This document shows, piece by piece, positions 10,159-18,464 of a stretch of DNA of 64,000 bases (position 1 is the first letter of the stretch; every line of letters begins with the position of its first letter). The stretch covers positions 688,001-752,000 of the forward strand of contig NZ_CP036276.1 in the NCBI RefSeq assembly GCF_007747995.1, in the 5' to 3' direction. This DNA comes from Symmachiella dynata. Lineage in GTDB: Bacteria; Planctomycetota; Planctomycetia; Planctomycetales; Planctomycetaceae. The translations under genes were made by a program, and so were the position numbers. The notes beneath the pieces were generated by a model, which was not told the DNA's origin, made no database searches, and saw nothing but the letters and a program-made list of their open reading frames with translations.

Positions 10159-10534
10159 CGTTCACTACTCCTCGCGCCGGTCGGTGGGGCGCGTGATTTT
10201 TTATCTATGTTTTCTTCGCAGTTTTCTTAGCAAATGAGCCTGCCGCCGAATATCAACGTACCGCGACACGATTCGGCTCACCAGAATTCTATTCCAGCCA
10301 GAAATTCTGGCAAGAGCGGGGCGCTGGTAACCAGCAGCGCCGCCGGTGCGCTCCGCCCCCTGGGGGGCTCCCTAATAATACGTCCTGAGGGGTATTCGTA
10401 TTTGGTGAGAAAATATTTTTCCCGCCCGCGTCAATTGAGAATCCGTCGTCAGATTGCCACACTGGGACCTACAAATCGAGAAACAGATACTAAACAGTCG
10501 GAACCTTTGCCGAAAATTGTGACGAGGAGCCCCC
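10159..10534. other. Intergenic region with one imperfect hairpin
   Basis: This gap separates the divergent zinc peptidase and FAH-family genes and should contain both promoters. An imperfect hairpin lies at 10281-10310 (CCAGAATTCT against AGAAATTCTGG). Nothing else could be recognised by eye. Confidence 0.4.
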
Positions 10535-11467
10535 ATGCGACTTTGCCGATACGAACTGAATGGACAAATTGCGGTTGGTTTTTATACGGAAACCTCCGTG
10601 ATTCCTCTCGTGGCCGCCGCTCAGGCCGCGCGTGTCGCACTGCCGGGGAGCAACAGCCTGCTCCCGTATTTGACCTGCGGCGAATCGCGAGAAGCCGTTG
10701 CCGCCTTGCAGTCTCGGATTGAAAACCTCGACGATGCGGGGCGGGCGGAACTCTCCGTGCCGACCGATTCGGTGAAACTGCTGGTCCCCATTCCGGCTCC
10801 AACGAAACTATTGCTGCTGGCCGGAAACTACACCGCCCACATCGAAGAAGGGGGCGGCCGGGCGGAGGAACGGGCCGATACGTTTCCCTATGTCTTCATG
10901 AAGCCGCCGCTGACAACGCTCACACATCCCGGCGATCCGATCCGCGTGCCGGCTGTCTCGCCCGATCATGTCGATTGGGAATTGGAGCTGGGCGTGATCA
11001 TTGGCCGGCAGTGCAAAGGAGTCAGCGAAGCGGAGGCATTGGACTATGTCGCCGGCTATACGGTCGTCAACGACATTTCCGATCGCCAATTCAAACCGAA
11101 CCCCGGCCGCAAGCAGCGTGACAAAGATGGCTTCTTCGATTGGTTGCACGGCAAATGGCACGACACATTTTGCCCGATGGGTCCGTGCGTACTCGCCGCC
11201 GACGAACAACCCGACCCGCAAACCATGAAACTGACCCTCCGCGTCAACGGCGACGTGAAGCAAGATTCCTCGACATCCGAAATGGTCTTCCCGGTCGCCG
11301 CGATTGTGGAGTTCATCTCCAGTTATGTCACGTTGGAACCAGGCGACATCATCTCCACCGGCACCCCCGCCGGCGTCGGCAAAACCACCGGCACCTTCCT
11401 CCACGCAGGCGATGTGGTCGACGCCGAGATCGGCGGCATTGGAGTATTGCACAACCCGGTGGAGTAG
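10535..11467 (+). CDS. Fumarylacetoacetate hydrolase (FAH) family protein
   Basis: 310 residues. After an N-terminal beta domain, the catalytic FAH fold starts near residue 90 (KLLLLAGNYTAHIEEGG). Metal-binding acidic residues are visible in DWELELGVIIG (around 149-159), and the family C-terminal signature TPAGVG lies near residue 276. The start has a GAGGAG-like Shine-Dalgarno (gacgaggagccccc) just upstream. Members cleave C-C bonds in acylpyruvates, fumarylpyruvate or related 1,3-dicarbonyls, or decarboxylate oxaloacetate; the substrate cannot be told from the sequence. It is monocistronic as far as can be seen. Confidence 0.92.
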   Translation: MRLCRYELNGQIAVGFYTETSVIPLVAAAQAARVALPGSNSLLPYLTCGESREAVAALQSRIENLDDAGRAELSVPTDSVKLLVPIPAPTKLLLLAGNYTAHIEEGGGRAEERADTFPYVFMKPPLTTLTHPGDPIRVPAVSPDHVDWELELGVIIGRQCKGVSEAEALDYVAGYTVVNDISDRQFKPNPGRKQRDKDGFFDWLHGKWHDTFCPMGPCVLAADEQPDPQTMKLTLRVNGDVKQDSSTSEMVFPVAAIVEFISSYVTLEPGDIISTGTPAGVGKTTGTFLHAGDVVDAEIGGIGVLHNPVE

Positions 11468-11577
11468 CTGTGTAACCGCCGTGCGCCACAAATTTGCATT
11501 GCAGGCACAACATTACGAGCCAATGAATTTTACACCTACCGACCAAGGTCCTTCGAATTAGACGCCTGGAGAGATTG

Positions 11578-14037
11578 ATGCGGTATCCCATTGTGAACCT
11601 CCGTCGCAAATCCCATCACCTCTTGACGGTCTCGGTCGGTGTATTGGCTCGTTGCGGAGTCCACTCTCGTTCTCACGCAATATGTCTCATGATGGGGGTT
11701 TTCTTCACTACCGGGTGCCAAAACCAGCCCAGTGACGCGACGCCTAATGAAAGTCCGAAAAAACAAGCTCCTGTTTCGGACCGCCAACCAAAAGAACAAG
11801 ACTCCCCGAAGATAAATACAGACAGCCCACCCGATGTCTCCGAAACAATCTCGCGCGACCTGAAATTCGTCCCCGATTACGCGCTGGCTGTCGCCGTCAT
11901 GCGGCCCACTCAGATGTTGGAAATACCTGACGTGGCCACTTTTCCCGGTGTTGACCTTCAGGGCGGCAACCCAATCAAGCCAAGCAATGTCGAACGATGC
12001 GCGCTAGTGCTCTTACCCGATAGCGGAAAATATTTTGACGGTCGTTCGGGGGGGAACGGGTTGACTCTCGGCTTTGTCGTCGAAATGAACGTTGACGCAC
12101 CGCAACAGAAACTTGTCAATCAACTGAGTCCTGGAGCGGAACGTGCGAAAGGCAAGGAAGACATTTATTGGCCGCGAGAGGTCAGTTATGAGCAACTTTC
12201 CATCGCCTTCCCCGATAAGAAAACCATGGTTGCGGCGTTTGGAACAGTTGCAATGCTTGAAATGCTCAATCTGGAGAAACGGCCGCAACAAGACAGCCGC
12301 CTATTTAAGGCCTATCGCCAGAACGACCCACAAGCTCAATTTGCAGCAGCGATCGATGTCGATCGGCTGAGGCATTTTTACGATCTCGCCAACACGCAAC
12401 TTAGCGACAAATCTGATTTCGCCTCCAACATTTTATTGAGTCTTTCGCATCGCACGAAGACGGCAAGTCTATCGTGGGATATCTCCCGCCCAGATGGTTT
12501 TTCGCTCCAACTGGATACCGATGGTGATGCAACAGTCGCGAAAGAACAGGCGTTGCAACTCCTCGCGGCGACACAGACTGCGGTCGAGAACACTCAACAG
12601 TATCTGATTGATGAATTAGGGACCGGCCAACAAACAGAGATTACCGAAGTGACACGTTCCCTATCCAACATGGTGGAACCCTTGGAGCCGGAAATGAACG
12701 AGGCCACTGCTATCGTCAACAGCCACAAATTCCCGGTGGCGAACGAGACCTTGCAGCGGATTGCTAAACTCGCAGCCTACCAGGTCGCTGTACTCCGCAA
12801 ACGGGCAATGCGATTTCAGACATCCTATGCGTTCGCTATCCTCGGATTGCAGATGCACAATTACAATGATGTCTATGCAAAACTTCCACAAAACATTGTC
12901 TCAGACGATGGCAAATTGTTGTTAAGTTGGCGCGTTAACCTCCTGCCATATCTAGGAGAATTTGGCGGGTCTGAAGAAGTCAAGCTTTACAAGAAGTTTC
13001 ACCTGGACGAACCATGGGACAGCCCGCACAACAAGCCATTGAGCGAGCAAATGCCCAAGATTTTTCGCACCCGCGATTCTACTCCAGACGCGAACGTCAC
13101 CCATCTCCAGGCCGTGACGGGGCCGGGGACAGTGTTTGGGGAAGGTATTGAAAAGTTCGAGCAAATCACCGATGGACTGCCCAATACCTTGGCGTTCATT
13201 GAAACACAGGAACCCGTCATTTGGACCAAGCCGGAAGATTTCGAATTTGATCACGATCAGCCCCACAATGGTCTGAGACCGGGCGAAGCATTGGGAGTCC
13301 TGTTCAATGGGCAACGCGTGGAATTAAAACCGGAAACCGATGATGAAATGATTCGTCACATAGCTTTGTTTGATGATGGCGGACAATTCGATGTGGAAAG
13401 CATTTGGTGGAAACGCTCTGGATCACACACCGTCGAACCCAAACAACGCAAAGCTGGAGATCCCGATCTTTTATTGGAGGTCGTACAAGACGGCATGCGA
13501 GACGAAAAACGTGCTGCTTTGAACCGCCTGACAGACTATGATCTTAAATTAAAGCGAAGCGATGCAAAAAAAGTCGTCGACGGACTCTTGCCGCTCGTCA
13601 AAACAAACGACCCAAACCTCAGGGGGTGGGTTTTAGAAGTGTTGGCCAAGTGGGCTAAACGCGGCAAACTGGATTGGAAGCAGGTTGAACCGCTATTCGA
13701 CGACCCCTACGAGCAAAATCGTTGGCAGGTCTTTAAAATTTTAGGGGCATCCGGCGATCCACAAGTGGTGCCAATTCTACTGAAGGGACGCCCTGAAGAC
13801 ACCAGAATTCGCTGGAATGTCATTTATGAACGGTTAGGCAAGGTTGCTGTTGAAGGCGCCTTGCCTTTGCTAAAGAGTGCTGACGAGGAGTTGCGTTTCA
13901 AGGCCTGCATCGTGATTGCTAATGAGGGCGATAAGTCGCAAGTTCCTCAATTGCGACCATTACTTGAGGATGATGCAGAACGCGTTCGCAATATGGCCAA
14001 AAAGGCAATCGAACGGTTAGAGAACCCGGAAGAATGA
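11578..14037 (+). CDS. Large lipoprotein with DUF1559-like region and C-terminal HEAT-like repeats
   Basis: 819 residues from the ATG at 11578, preceded by GGAGA at a good distance; a TTG one codon upstream is not needed. A hydrophobic stretch ends in FFTTGC (Cys near 47), a lipobox with an unusually long N-terminal lead. A Pro/Lys/Ser-rich linker follows. Residues about 415-580 contain LQMHNYNDVYAKLP, WRVNLLPYLGE and LDEPWDSPHN, features of the DUF1559 domain that in planctomycetes is normally attached to a prepilin-type leader. Residues about 640-815 form alpha-helical HEAT/PBS-like repeats. No enzyme motif. Likely a surface or periplasmic protein; function unknown. Confidence 0.8.
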   Translation: MRYPIVNLRRKSHHLLTVSVGVLARCGVHSRSHAICLMMGVFFTTGCQNQPSDATPNESPKKQAPVSDRQPKEQDSPKINTDSPPDVSETISRDLKFVPDYALAVAVMRPTQMLEIPDVATFPGVDLQGGNPIKPSNVERCALVLLPDSGKYFDGRSGGNGLTLGFVVEMNVDAPQQKLVNQLSPGAERAKGKEDIYWPREVSYEQLSIAFPDKKTMVAAFGTVAMLEMLNLEKRPQQDSRLFKAYRQNDPQAQFAAAIDVDRLRHFYDLANTQLSDKSDFASNILLSLSHRTKTASLSWDISRPDGFSLQLDTDGDATVAKEQALQLLAATQTAVENTQQYLIDELGTGQQTEITEVTRSLSNMVEPLEPEMNEATAIVNSHKFPVANETLQRIAKLAAYQVAVLRKRAMRFQTSYAFAILGLQMHNYNDVYAKLPQNIVSDDGKLLLSWRVNLLPYLGEFGGSEEVKLYKKFHLDEPWDSPHNKPLSEQMPKIFRTRDSTPDANVTHLQAVTGPGTVFGEGIEKFEQITDGLPNTLAFIETQEPVIWTKPEDFEFDHDQPHNGLRPGEALGVLFNGQRVELKPETDDEMIRHIALFDDGGQFDVESIWWKRSGSHTVEPKQRKAGDPDLLLEVVQDGMRDEKRAALNRLTDYDLKLKRSDAKKVVDGLLPLVKTNDPNLRGWVLEVLAKWAKRGKLDWKQVEPLFDDPYEQNRWQVFKILGASGDPQVVPILLKGRPEDTRIRWNVIYERLGKVAVEGALPLLKSADEELRFKACIVIANEGDKSQVPQLRPLLEDDAERVRNMAKKAIERLENPEE

Positions 14038-14067
14038 ATTTCTGACACTCCAACACCTCGCCACAGC

Positions 14068-14808
14068 TCACCCTTTCACACACTCAATAAATACCACCGG
14101 CTGCACCGTCAAAAACGTGTCCCAATAACCCGCCTCGTAGGCGGCTGTTCCCTCCGCAGAGACTCGCAAGGGGCGCCAATTGATTTCGCTAAATCCGGCG
14201 CCGCGCAGCGCCTCTTCGTGCGCTGATTGCGAGAGGTAATAATTTTCGATGTCGAACGTTTCGTTTTCTAGATAAAACTTCCACGTGATCGGCGCGCCGG
14301 GACGCATTTCGTTGCCGAACAATGCCTCGAAACCGTACTTTCGATAGGACGGGATTGTCAGCCAATCGATCAGCGGGCTGGAATTGATCGTGACAAACCG
14401 TCCGCCCGGTTTGAGGCAACCGGAGACGGCTTGGCACATCGCCTCGAGTTGCTCAGTCGTCGACGCGTAATTCAGCAGCCAAGCGGCCACGGCCAGATCA
14501 AATTCGCCGGCATGTCCCATTTCACGAACATCGCTCAACTGGTATTCGATCCCGGCCTGCTGCTCGACTTCCTGCTTACGGGCCAGGTCGATCATGCCTT
14601 GCGACGAATCGACTCCCAGCACCCGCTGCGCGCCGCCATGTTTCAACAACCGCGAATAAAACCCCTCCCCGCAAGCCAAGTCAACAACCGCCTTGCCCGC
14701 TAAGTCGCCCGCCAAGTCGAGCAAGCCGTACGACTCGATATACCTCCGCCAAGGTTGCTGTTTGGAGAGTTGGTATTGCTCGGCAATCGGATCATAATCG
14801 GTGGTCAT
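14068..14808 (-). CDS. Class I SAM-dependent methyltransferase
   Basis: 246 residues. SAM-binding motif I is VVDLACGEGF (about 41-50), the acidic end of strand 2 is VLGVDSS, motif II/III features are SDVREMG and CLKPGGRFV. This is the Methyltransf_25/11 pattern of small-molecule methyltransferases. The C-terminus has strands typical of a seven-stranded fold. Substrate is unknown. It is divergent from the reverse transcriptase gene and its promoter must share the 333-bp region between them. Confidence 0.87.
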   Translation of the reverse strand: MTTDYDPIAEQYQLSKQQPWRRYIESYGLLDLAGDLAGKAVVDLACGEGFYSRLLKHGGAQRVLGVDSSQGMIDLARKQEVEQQAGIEYQLSDVREMGHAGEFDLAVAAWLLNYASTTEQLEAMCQAVSGCLKPGGRFVTINSSPLIDWLTIPSYRKYGFEALFGNEMRPGAPITWKFYLENETFDIENYYLSQSAHEEALRGAGFSEINWRPLRVSAEGTAAYEAGYWDTFLTVQPVVFIECVKG

Positions 14809-14940
14809 GCGCTGGGTTCCTTGAAGAGACTAGCGAGGCGTTCGGCGGAAAAAATAACACAACCCGTCCGCCGCTGGTAGACCATCCTGCGCCGTGAGTT
14901 CAAATACAATTGTGCTGATTGCTGCCTGTTGACACGCGCG

Positions 14941-15110
14941 GAGATGCCGCGTAGTCTGAATTGCGGGGGGCGGCACTTCAGTTTGGCGAATGCGGAACTG
15001 CGGTTCCGGCCGTTCGTCTCTTCGGGGTCACCCCGGGGATTTTTAGCAAACGTTGGCATTTCGTCGCGCGAGCTTGAGTACGCTCATCACGTACATCCGC
15101 TCGCGCCGCA
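14941..15110 (+). ncRNA. Structured leader upstream of the reverse transcriptase, candidate msr-msd-like RNA
   Basis: On the plus strand four stems follow each other: TGCCGC/GCGGCA (14945-14950 with 14970-14975), CGGAAC/GTTCCG (14993-15008), CGGGG/CCCCG (15023-15035, followed by GGGATTTTT), and an extended hairpin GCGCGAGC/GCTCGCGC (15066-15073 with 15099-15106) that contains an inner GTACG/CGTAC stem with a 7-base loop. TTTTTAGC at 15040-15047 resembles the T-A-G-C context of retron branching guanosines. The position directly upstream of the RT fits a retron RNA, but no convincing a1/a2 inverted repeat was found (only GACAC 14931-14935 with GTGTC 15125-15129), and the divergent methyltransferase promoter shares the region. 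Confidence 0.3.
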
Positions 15111-15141
15111 CGAGACTCGGTGAGGTGTCGCTCCCCTTCTC

Positions 15142-16527
15142 ATGACTGATGTTCGTGCGGTAGCCCGTGGATTGGCGACGGTGTTTCTCTCGGGCGAATG
15201 GACGCGGGCCGGCATCACGCAGCGCGTGCAGACCGCTCTCGAACAACGCGTCAAATCGCGGGCGGTCGATCTGCTGGTCGGCCGCATTCTTCGCGCCTGT
15301 GGCGAGCAACCGCCGCCGCCGACACTGCACAAGCTCACCAAACTGATCCTCAGCGACCCCGTTTTTCACAAATACATCGCCGAAGAGGACGGCTATCCCA
15401 GACGGCTGAACCTGGCCCACTTGCCACCGCCGGTAATGGCACCCGCGCCGGCGATTCCCAGCGACTGGCAACTGCCGACGATTCTCACGCCGGGAGCATT
15501 GGCCGATTGGTTGGGGCTTTCGTCGCCGGAACTTGAATGGTTTGCCGATTGCCATGGCCGGGAACGGCAGCGAGCGCGCGAGGCCTTGCGGCATTACCGT
15601 TATCGTTGGATTCCCAAGCGGACCGGCGGGCGACGATTGTTGGAGATTCCCAAGCAACGACTCAAAGACCTGCAACGCACGATTCTGCAGTGGATTCTGG
15701 GCCGCATCGAGCCGCACGCCGCCGCACACGCATTCCGCCGGGGGCGTTCGATTGCCTCATTTGCCCAGCCGCACAGTGCAAAGCGAGTCGTATTGCGGAT
15801 CGACCTACGACACTTCTTTCCGTCGGTACAACCATCGCGGATTAAGAGTCTGTTTCGGACCGTGGGTTATCCCGAAGCGGTCGCCCGGCTGTTGTGCGGG
15901 CTGTGTACGAATTCGGTGCCGGACGACATCCTGGGCGTGGCTGAACAACAATTCGCCACCAATGAGCGCCAACCTGTCGAGCGACTTTACGCGGCGGCGC
16001 ATCTTCCACAAGGCGCGCCGACGTCGCCCGCATTGGCCAATCTAGCAGCTAGGCGGTTGGATGGCCGTTTGTCCGGTCTGGCGACCGCCGTCGGTGGCGA
16101 CTACACACGCTATGCCGACGACCTTGTCTTTTCCGGGGGACGCGCGTTGGAACGCTGCCTCCCACGATTCCGCACATTGCTGTTGGCGATCGTACTCGAC
16201 GAAGGCTTTAGCATCCGCCACCGCAAAACCGCAGTCATGCCCGCCGGCGGACGCCAACAGGTCGCCGGGATTGTGGTCAATGAACACCCCAATCTCAACC
16301 GCAAAGAATTCGACCGCCTCAAAGCGATACTATACAACTGCGCCCACCACGGCCCCCGCTCCCAACTCACCGGGTGCCTCCCACAACCCAACGAACCCCC
16401 GACAGAAGCGACGCTCGAACAATTACGAAGTCACCTAACGGGCAAGGTCGCGTTTGTGCGGATGATCAACCCGGCCAAGGGGGAGCGGTTGTCTAAGTTA
16501 TTGCGGGAGATTGATTGGGTAGGGTAG
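15142..16527 (+). CDS. Retron-type reverse transcriptase (myxobacterial-retron-like)
   Basis: 461 residues. An N-terminal extension of about 110 residues precedes the RT fingers/palm. Palm motifs: VLRIDLRHFFPS with Asp221, LPQGAPTSPAL (288-298), and YADD at 324-327 with the catalytic Asp pair. GRSIASFAQPH before motif A corresponds to the retron NAxxH region (here FAQPH), and QVAGIVVN corresponds to the retron VTG region (here VAG). The section ALADWLGLSSPELEWFA before the RT core and the end FVRMINPAKGERL recall, from memory, the RT of Myxococcus retron Mx162. Group II intron maturase or endonuclease domains are absent. Retron RTs make msDNA and many act in phage defence; that role here is inference. 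The gene is convergent with three minus-strand accessory genes. Confidence 0.88.
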   Translation: MTDVRAVARGLATVFLSGEWTRAGITQRVQTALEQRVKSRAVDLLVGRILRACGEQPPPPTLHKLTKLILSDPVFHKYIAEEDGYPRRLNLAHLPPPVMAPAPAIPSDWQLPTILTPGALADWLGLSSPELEWFADCHGRERQRAREALRHYRYRWIPKRTGGRRLLEIPKQRLKDLQRTILQWILGRIEPHAAAHAFRRGRSIASFAQPHSAKRVVLRIDLRHFFPSVQPSRIKSLFRTVGYPEAVARLLCGLCTNSVPDDILGVAEQQFATNERQPVERLYAAAHLPQGAPTSPALANLAARRLDGRLSGLATAVGGDYTRYADDLVFSGGRALERCLPRFRTLLLAIVLDEGFSIRHRKTAVMPAGGRQQVAGIVVNEHPNLNRKEFDRLKAILYNCAHHGPRSQLTGCLPQPNEPPTEATLEQLRSHLTGKVAFVRMINPAKGERLSKLLREIDWVG

Positions 16528-16624
16528 GGGACCGGTGGTGTGATTGGCAGTCGCTACCTTGCTCGGGTGAATCTATAGGAGCCATCTACGTCATTAGTGT
16601 TGACGCATACATAAGAGAGTGTAT

Positions 16625-16939
16625 TTATCTTCCAGGCAATAACTCTTGTATGGTCTCATATAGTTCCTCTCGCAACTTCCATTGCAATTGGTGGAATTCA
16701 ATATCTGTCATTCGGTCACATTTTGGCGTTAAGTAGATATCTCCCAATAAACCCTTGGCACTAACAGTTACTTGCAACTCTTTTAGAATTGCGACGAAAG
16801 CGTCAGATCCTCGTTTTGCTCGGCTTAAAGCAGCACTTTTATTTTTATACCATGATGACCAATGTGCCGCGCCCTCCCAGTCGCTTTCATCCAAGAGATC
16901 AATGATTTGTCCCAATGTTTTGTAAATTGATTTTCTCAA
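16625..16939 (-). CDS. Small protein, not recognised
   Basis: 104 residues, acidic and helical, with no signal peptide or membrane segment. Trp residues cluster in DWEGAAHWSSWY (about 20-31) and the C-terminal third (HQLQWKLREELYETIQELL) is amphipathic. The size and composition are like small immunity or stress-type proteins, but no family motif is visible and no function is proposed. The DNA is visibly richer in A+T than the flanking RT gene, which is one sign of separate origin. It ends about 100 bp after the convergent RT gene and lies upstream of a 68-bp repeat copy. Confidence 0.6.
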   Translation of the reverse strand: MRKSIYKTLGQIIDLLDESDWEGAAHWSSWYKNKSAALSRAKRGSDAFVAILKELQVTVSAKGLLGDIYLTPKCDRMTDIEFHQLQWKLREELYETIQELLPGR

Positions 16940-17018
16940 CTAAGTGGTACCTCATCAATCATGCGCAAAACATTGTCAGCGTTAAGATCAGCTGGGAACA
17001 GCACCTGCTAGTTCAGAA

Positions 17019-17086
17019 GTCCGGCTGTGCCGGACGAAACCGCGGTCAGTTGAAATCCAATTCGCAACGCCCGGTACAACCGGCCC
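17019..17086. repeat. 68-bp direct repeat, copy 1
   Basis: Matches 17624-17691 with only two mismatches in 68 bases and the same orientation. Each copy contains two hairpins: GTCCGGC-tgt-GCCGGAC and CCGGT-aca-ACCGG. This copy lies between two unrecognised small genes. Confidence 0.9.
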
Positions 17087-17139
17087 TGCCTTGCTGCGTT
17101 GTCAAAAACGACCGAAGGGACGGGCAGCGACAAGGCTTA

Positions 17140-17547
17140 TTATTGCTCACTGAGTGTATGCAAGAATGCAATGTCGACGTCAGTTGTCTTTCGGATGTAC
17201 TGTGCCCCATTGGAGCCATTGTAAACGATTGTTGAGGGCAAGCAATTCAGGGACGTTCCATTTGTTCTTATTAAAATGGATGGGGCATACGTGTTGTAAG
17301 ATGCCTGCCACCAGTGTACTTTTCCATTGTAATCTATCCATCTCCGAACAGTTTCGCACTGATTATCTTTTGGTGTGCTATCGCATAAATTAAAAACGTT
17401 TTGTGTTCCATCATTCTTGCAGACGACGATCTCAACCGGTTTCTGTGTAGAAACCTTGAGTCGCCGAGGAAGTGGACATTGGAATAAGGCAATGATCACA
17501 ACCAGGAATGCTAAGATGCCAAGGGTTTTCTTGAAACGACTACTCAT
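17140..17547 (-). CDS. Small membrane-anchored protein, not recognised
   Basis: 135 residues from the ATG at 17547; the frame is open further upstream to 17748, but that part lies in the 68-bp repeat and beyond it in the neighbouring gene, so the shorter start is preferred (an in-frame ATG at 17568 is possible). One N-terminal transmembrane segment is clear (ILAFLVVIIALF, about residues 10-24), followed by Cys-containing extracytoplasmic sequence (CPLPRR, VVCKND, NLCDST, DNQCET, LNCLPS) whose five or more cysteines could form disulfides. No family recognised. The gene is bracketed by the two copies of the 68-bp repeat. Confidence 0.55.
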   Translation of the reverse strand: MSSRFKKTLGILAFLVVIIALFQCPLPRRLKVSTQKPVEIVVCKNDGTQNVFNLCDSTPKDNQCETVRRWIDYNGKVHWWQASYNTYAPSILIRTNGTSLNCLPSTIVYNGSNGAQYIRKTTDVDIAFLHTLSEQ

Positions 17548-17623
17548 GTGAAATTGTCCAATGGCCATCAGTTCGCTGTTGAAGTTTTGCCAAGCAATCC
17601 GCTCCGAAACTCCAGTCCAGTAC

Positions 17624-17691
17624 GTCCGGCTGTGCCGGACGAAACCGCGGTCAGTTGAAATCCAATTCGCAACGGCCGGTACAACCGGGCC
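17624..17691. repeat. 68-bp direct repeat, copy 2
   Basis: Second copy of the element at 17019-17086, in the same orientation, with the two differences near its 3' end. It lies between the stop of the exonuclease-like gene and the start of the small membrane protein gene. Confidence 0.9.
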
Positions 17692-17699
17692 TAATCTTG

Positions 17700-18404
17700 C
17701 TACATCCAATCCATGAACTTGGATCGTGGTTTGGGATTGTCCATCCAAGAGGTATCCGGTTCGGGTAGACTCATCGCGGATTCAACATTCATCCATCCAG
17801 AAGCGAATCGCATATCACGTACACTTCCCTTTCGGGTTACCCATCGAAATACGCGTTTTTTTTCGCACGCTCGAGCAAGTTCCAAGGTCGTTCGTACATC
17901 CTGTGACACGTAGTCGAAAACCTCATTGAATTTTCTATCAGCCCAAAACTGTGGAGACAGGTTTTGAGGAACGGATGACGATTTTCCAGACAAGCCCATA
18001 CCTCGCGCAGCGGGATCGAGACCAATGGGGTACCCAAGTTGGCAGAAGGCATGATACATCATATCCACGTGCCCAATTGCGAGCTGTTTGCATTCATCGA
18101 ACATTCCCGATTCTTCGGCGAGAATGTCAAAATCAAAATTCAGACCGTTCCATGTCAGGACAGTCAGTCCATTTTTCGTTGATTCTGTGAGAAAACGAAC
18201 CAAGTCACCAGCGTCCTCTCGGCTCATCCGATCGGCGGGAGTATCTTCATCTGACTTGCTGTGCCAGAGCCGGGGTTGGTCATCCAAGCTGGATAACGTC
18301 GCTGCGCACGCAATTCCCAACGGCCGATGAGCCTTCAGATCATGAACATCCTTGGGGAGAATCTTGGCCGTTTCAATATCGAATGCGAGATAATTACGTT
18401 TCAT
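17700..18404 (-). CDS. DEDD-type 3'-5' exonuclease-like protein (RNase H-like fold)
   Basis: 234 residues. Exo motif I is FDIETA (Asp9, Glu11), motif II is TWNGLNFDFDIL (Asp91 or Asp93), motif III is DYVSQDVRTT (Tyr165, Asp169), which together give the DEDDy arrangement of DnaQ/PolB-type proofreading and RNA-processing exonucleases. No polymerase or helicase domain is fused. It would trim nucleic acid from 3' ends in the cytoplasm; substrate is unknown. It lies about 1.2 kb from the reverse transcriptase in convergent orientation, so a shared function is possible but not shown. Base composition is more A+T-rich than housekeeping genes nearby. Confidence 0.75.
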   Translation of the reverse strand: MKRNYLAFDIETAKILPKDVHDLKAHRPLGIACAATLSSLDDQPRLWHSKSDEDTPADRMSREDAGDLVRFLTESTKNGLTVLTWNGLNFDFDILAEESGMFDECKQLAIGHVDMMYHAFCQLGYPIGLDPAARGMGLSGKSSSVPQNLSPQFWADRKFNEVFDYVSQDVRTTLELARACEKKRVFRWVTRKGSVRDMRFASGWMNVESAMSLPEPDTSWMDNPKPRSKFMDWM

Positions 18405-18464
18405 TGTTGCTCAATCCTTCCCATTAATAGTGAACGCCAAACCGTTATTTCATGGAGTTTATCC

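Noticed and set aside
9442-10230. A plus-strand reading frame of 262 codons over the zinc peptidase
   Set aside because: It is the opposite-strand shadow of a gene with a clear HEAGH zinc motif and has low-complexity composition.
14809-15141. Calling the whole RT upstream region a proven retron msr-msd
   Set aside because: Stems are present but no convincing long a1/a2 inverted repeat was found by eye; only a 5-bp pair (14931-14935 with 15125-15129) could close it, which is not significant.
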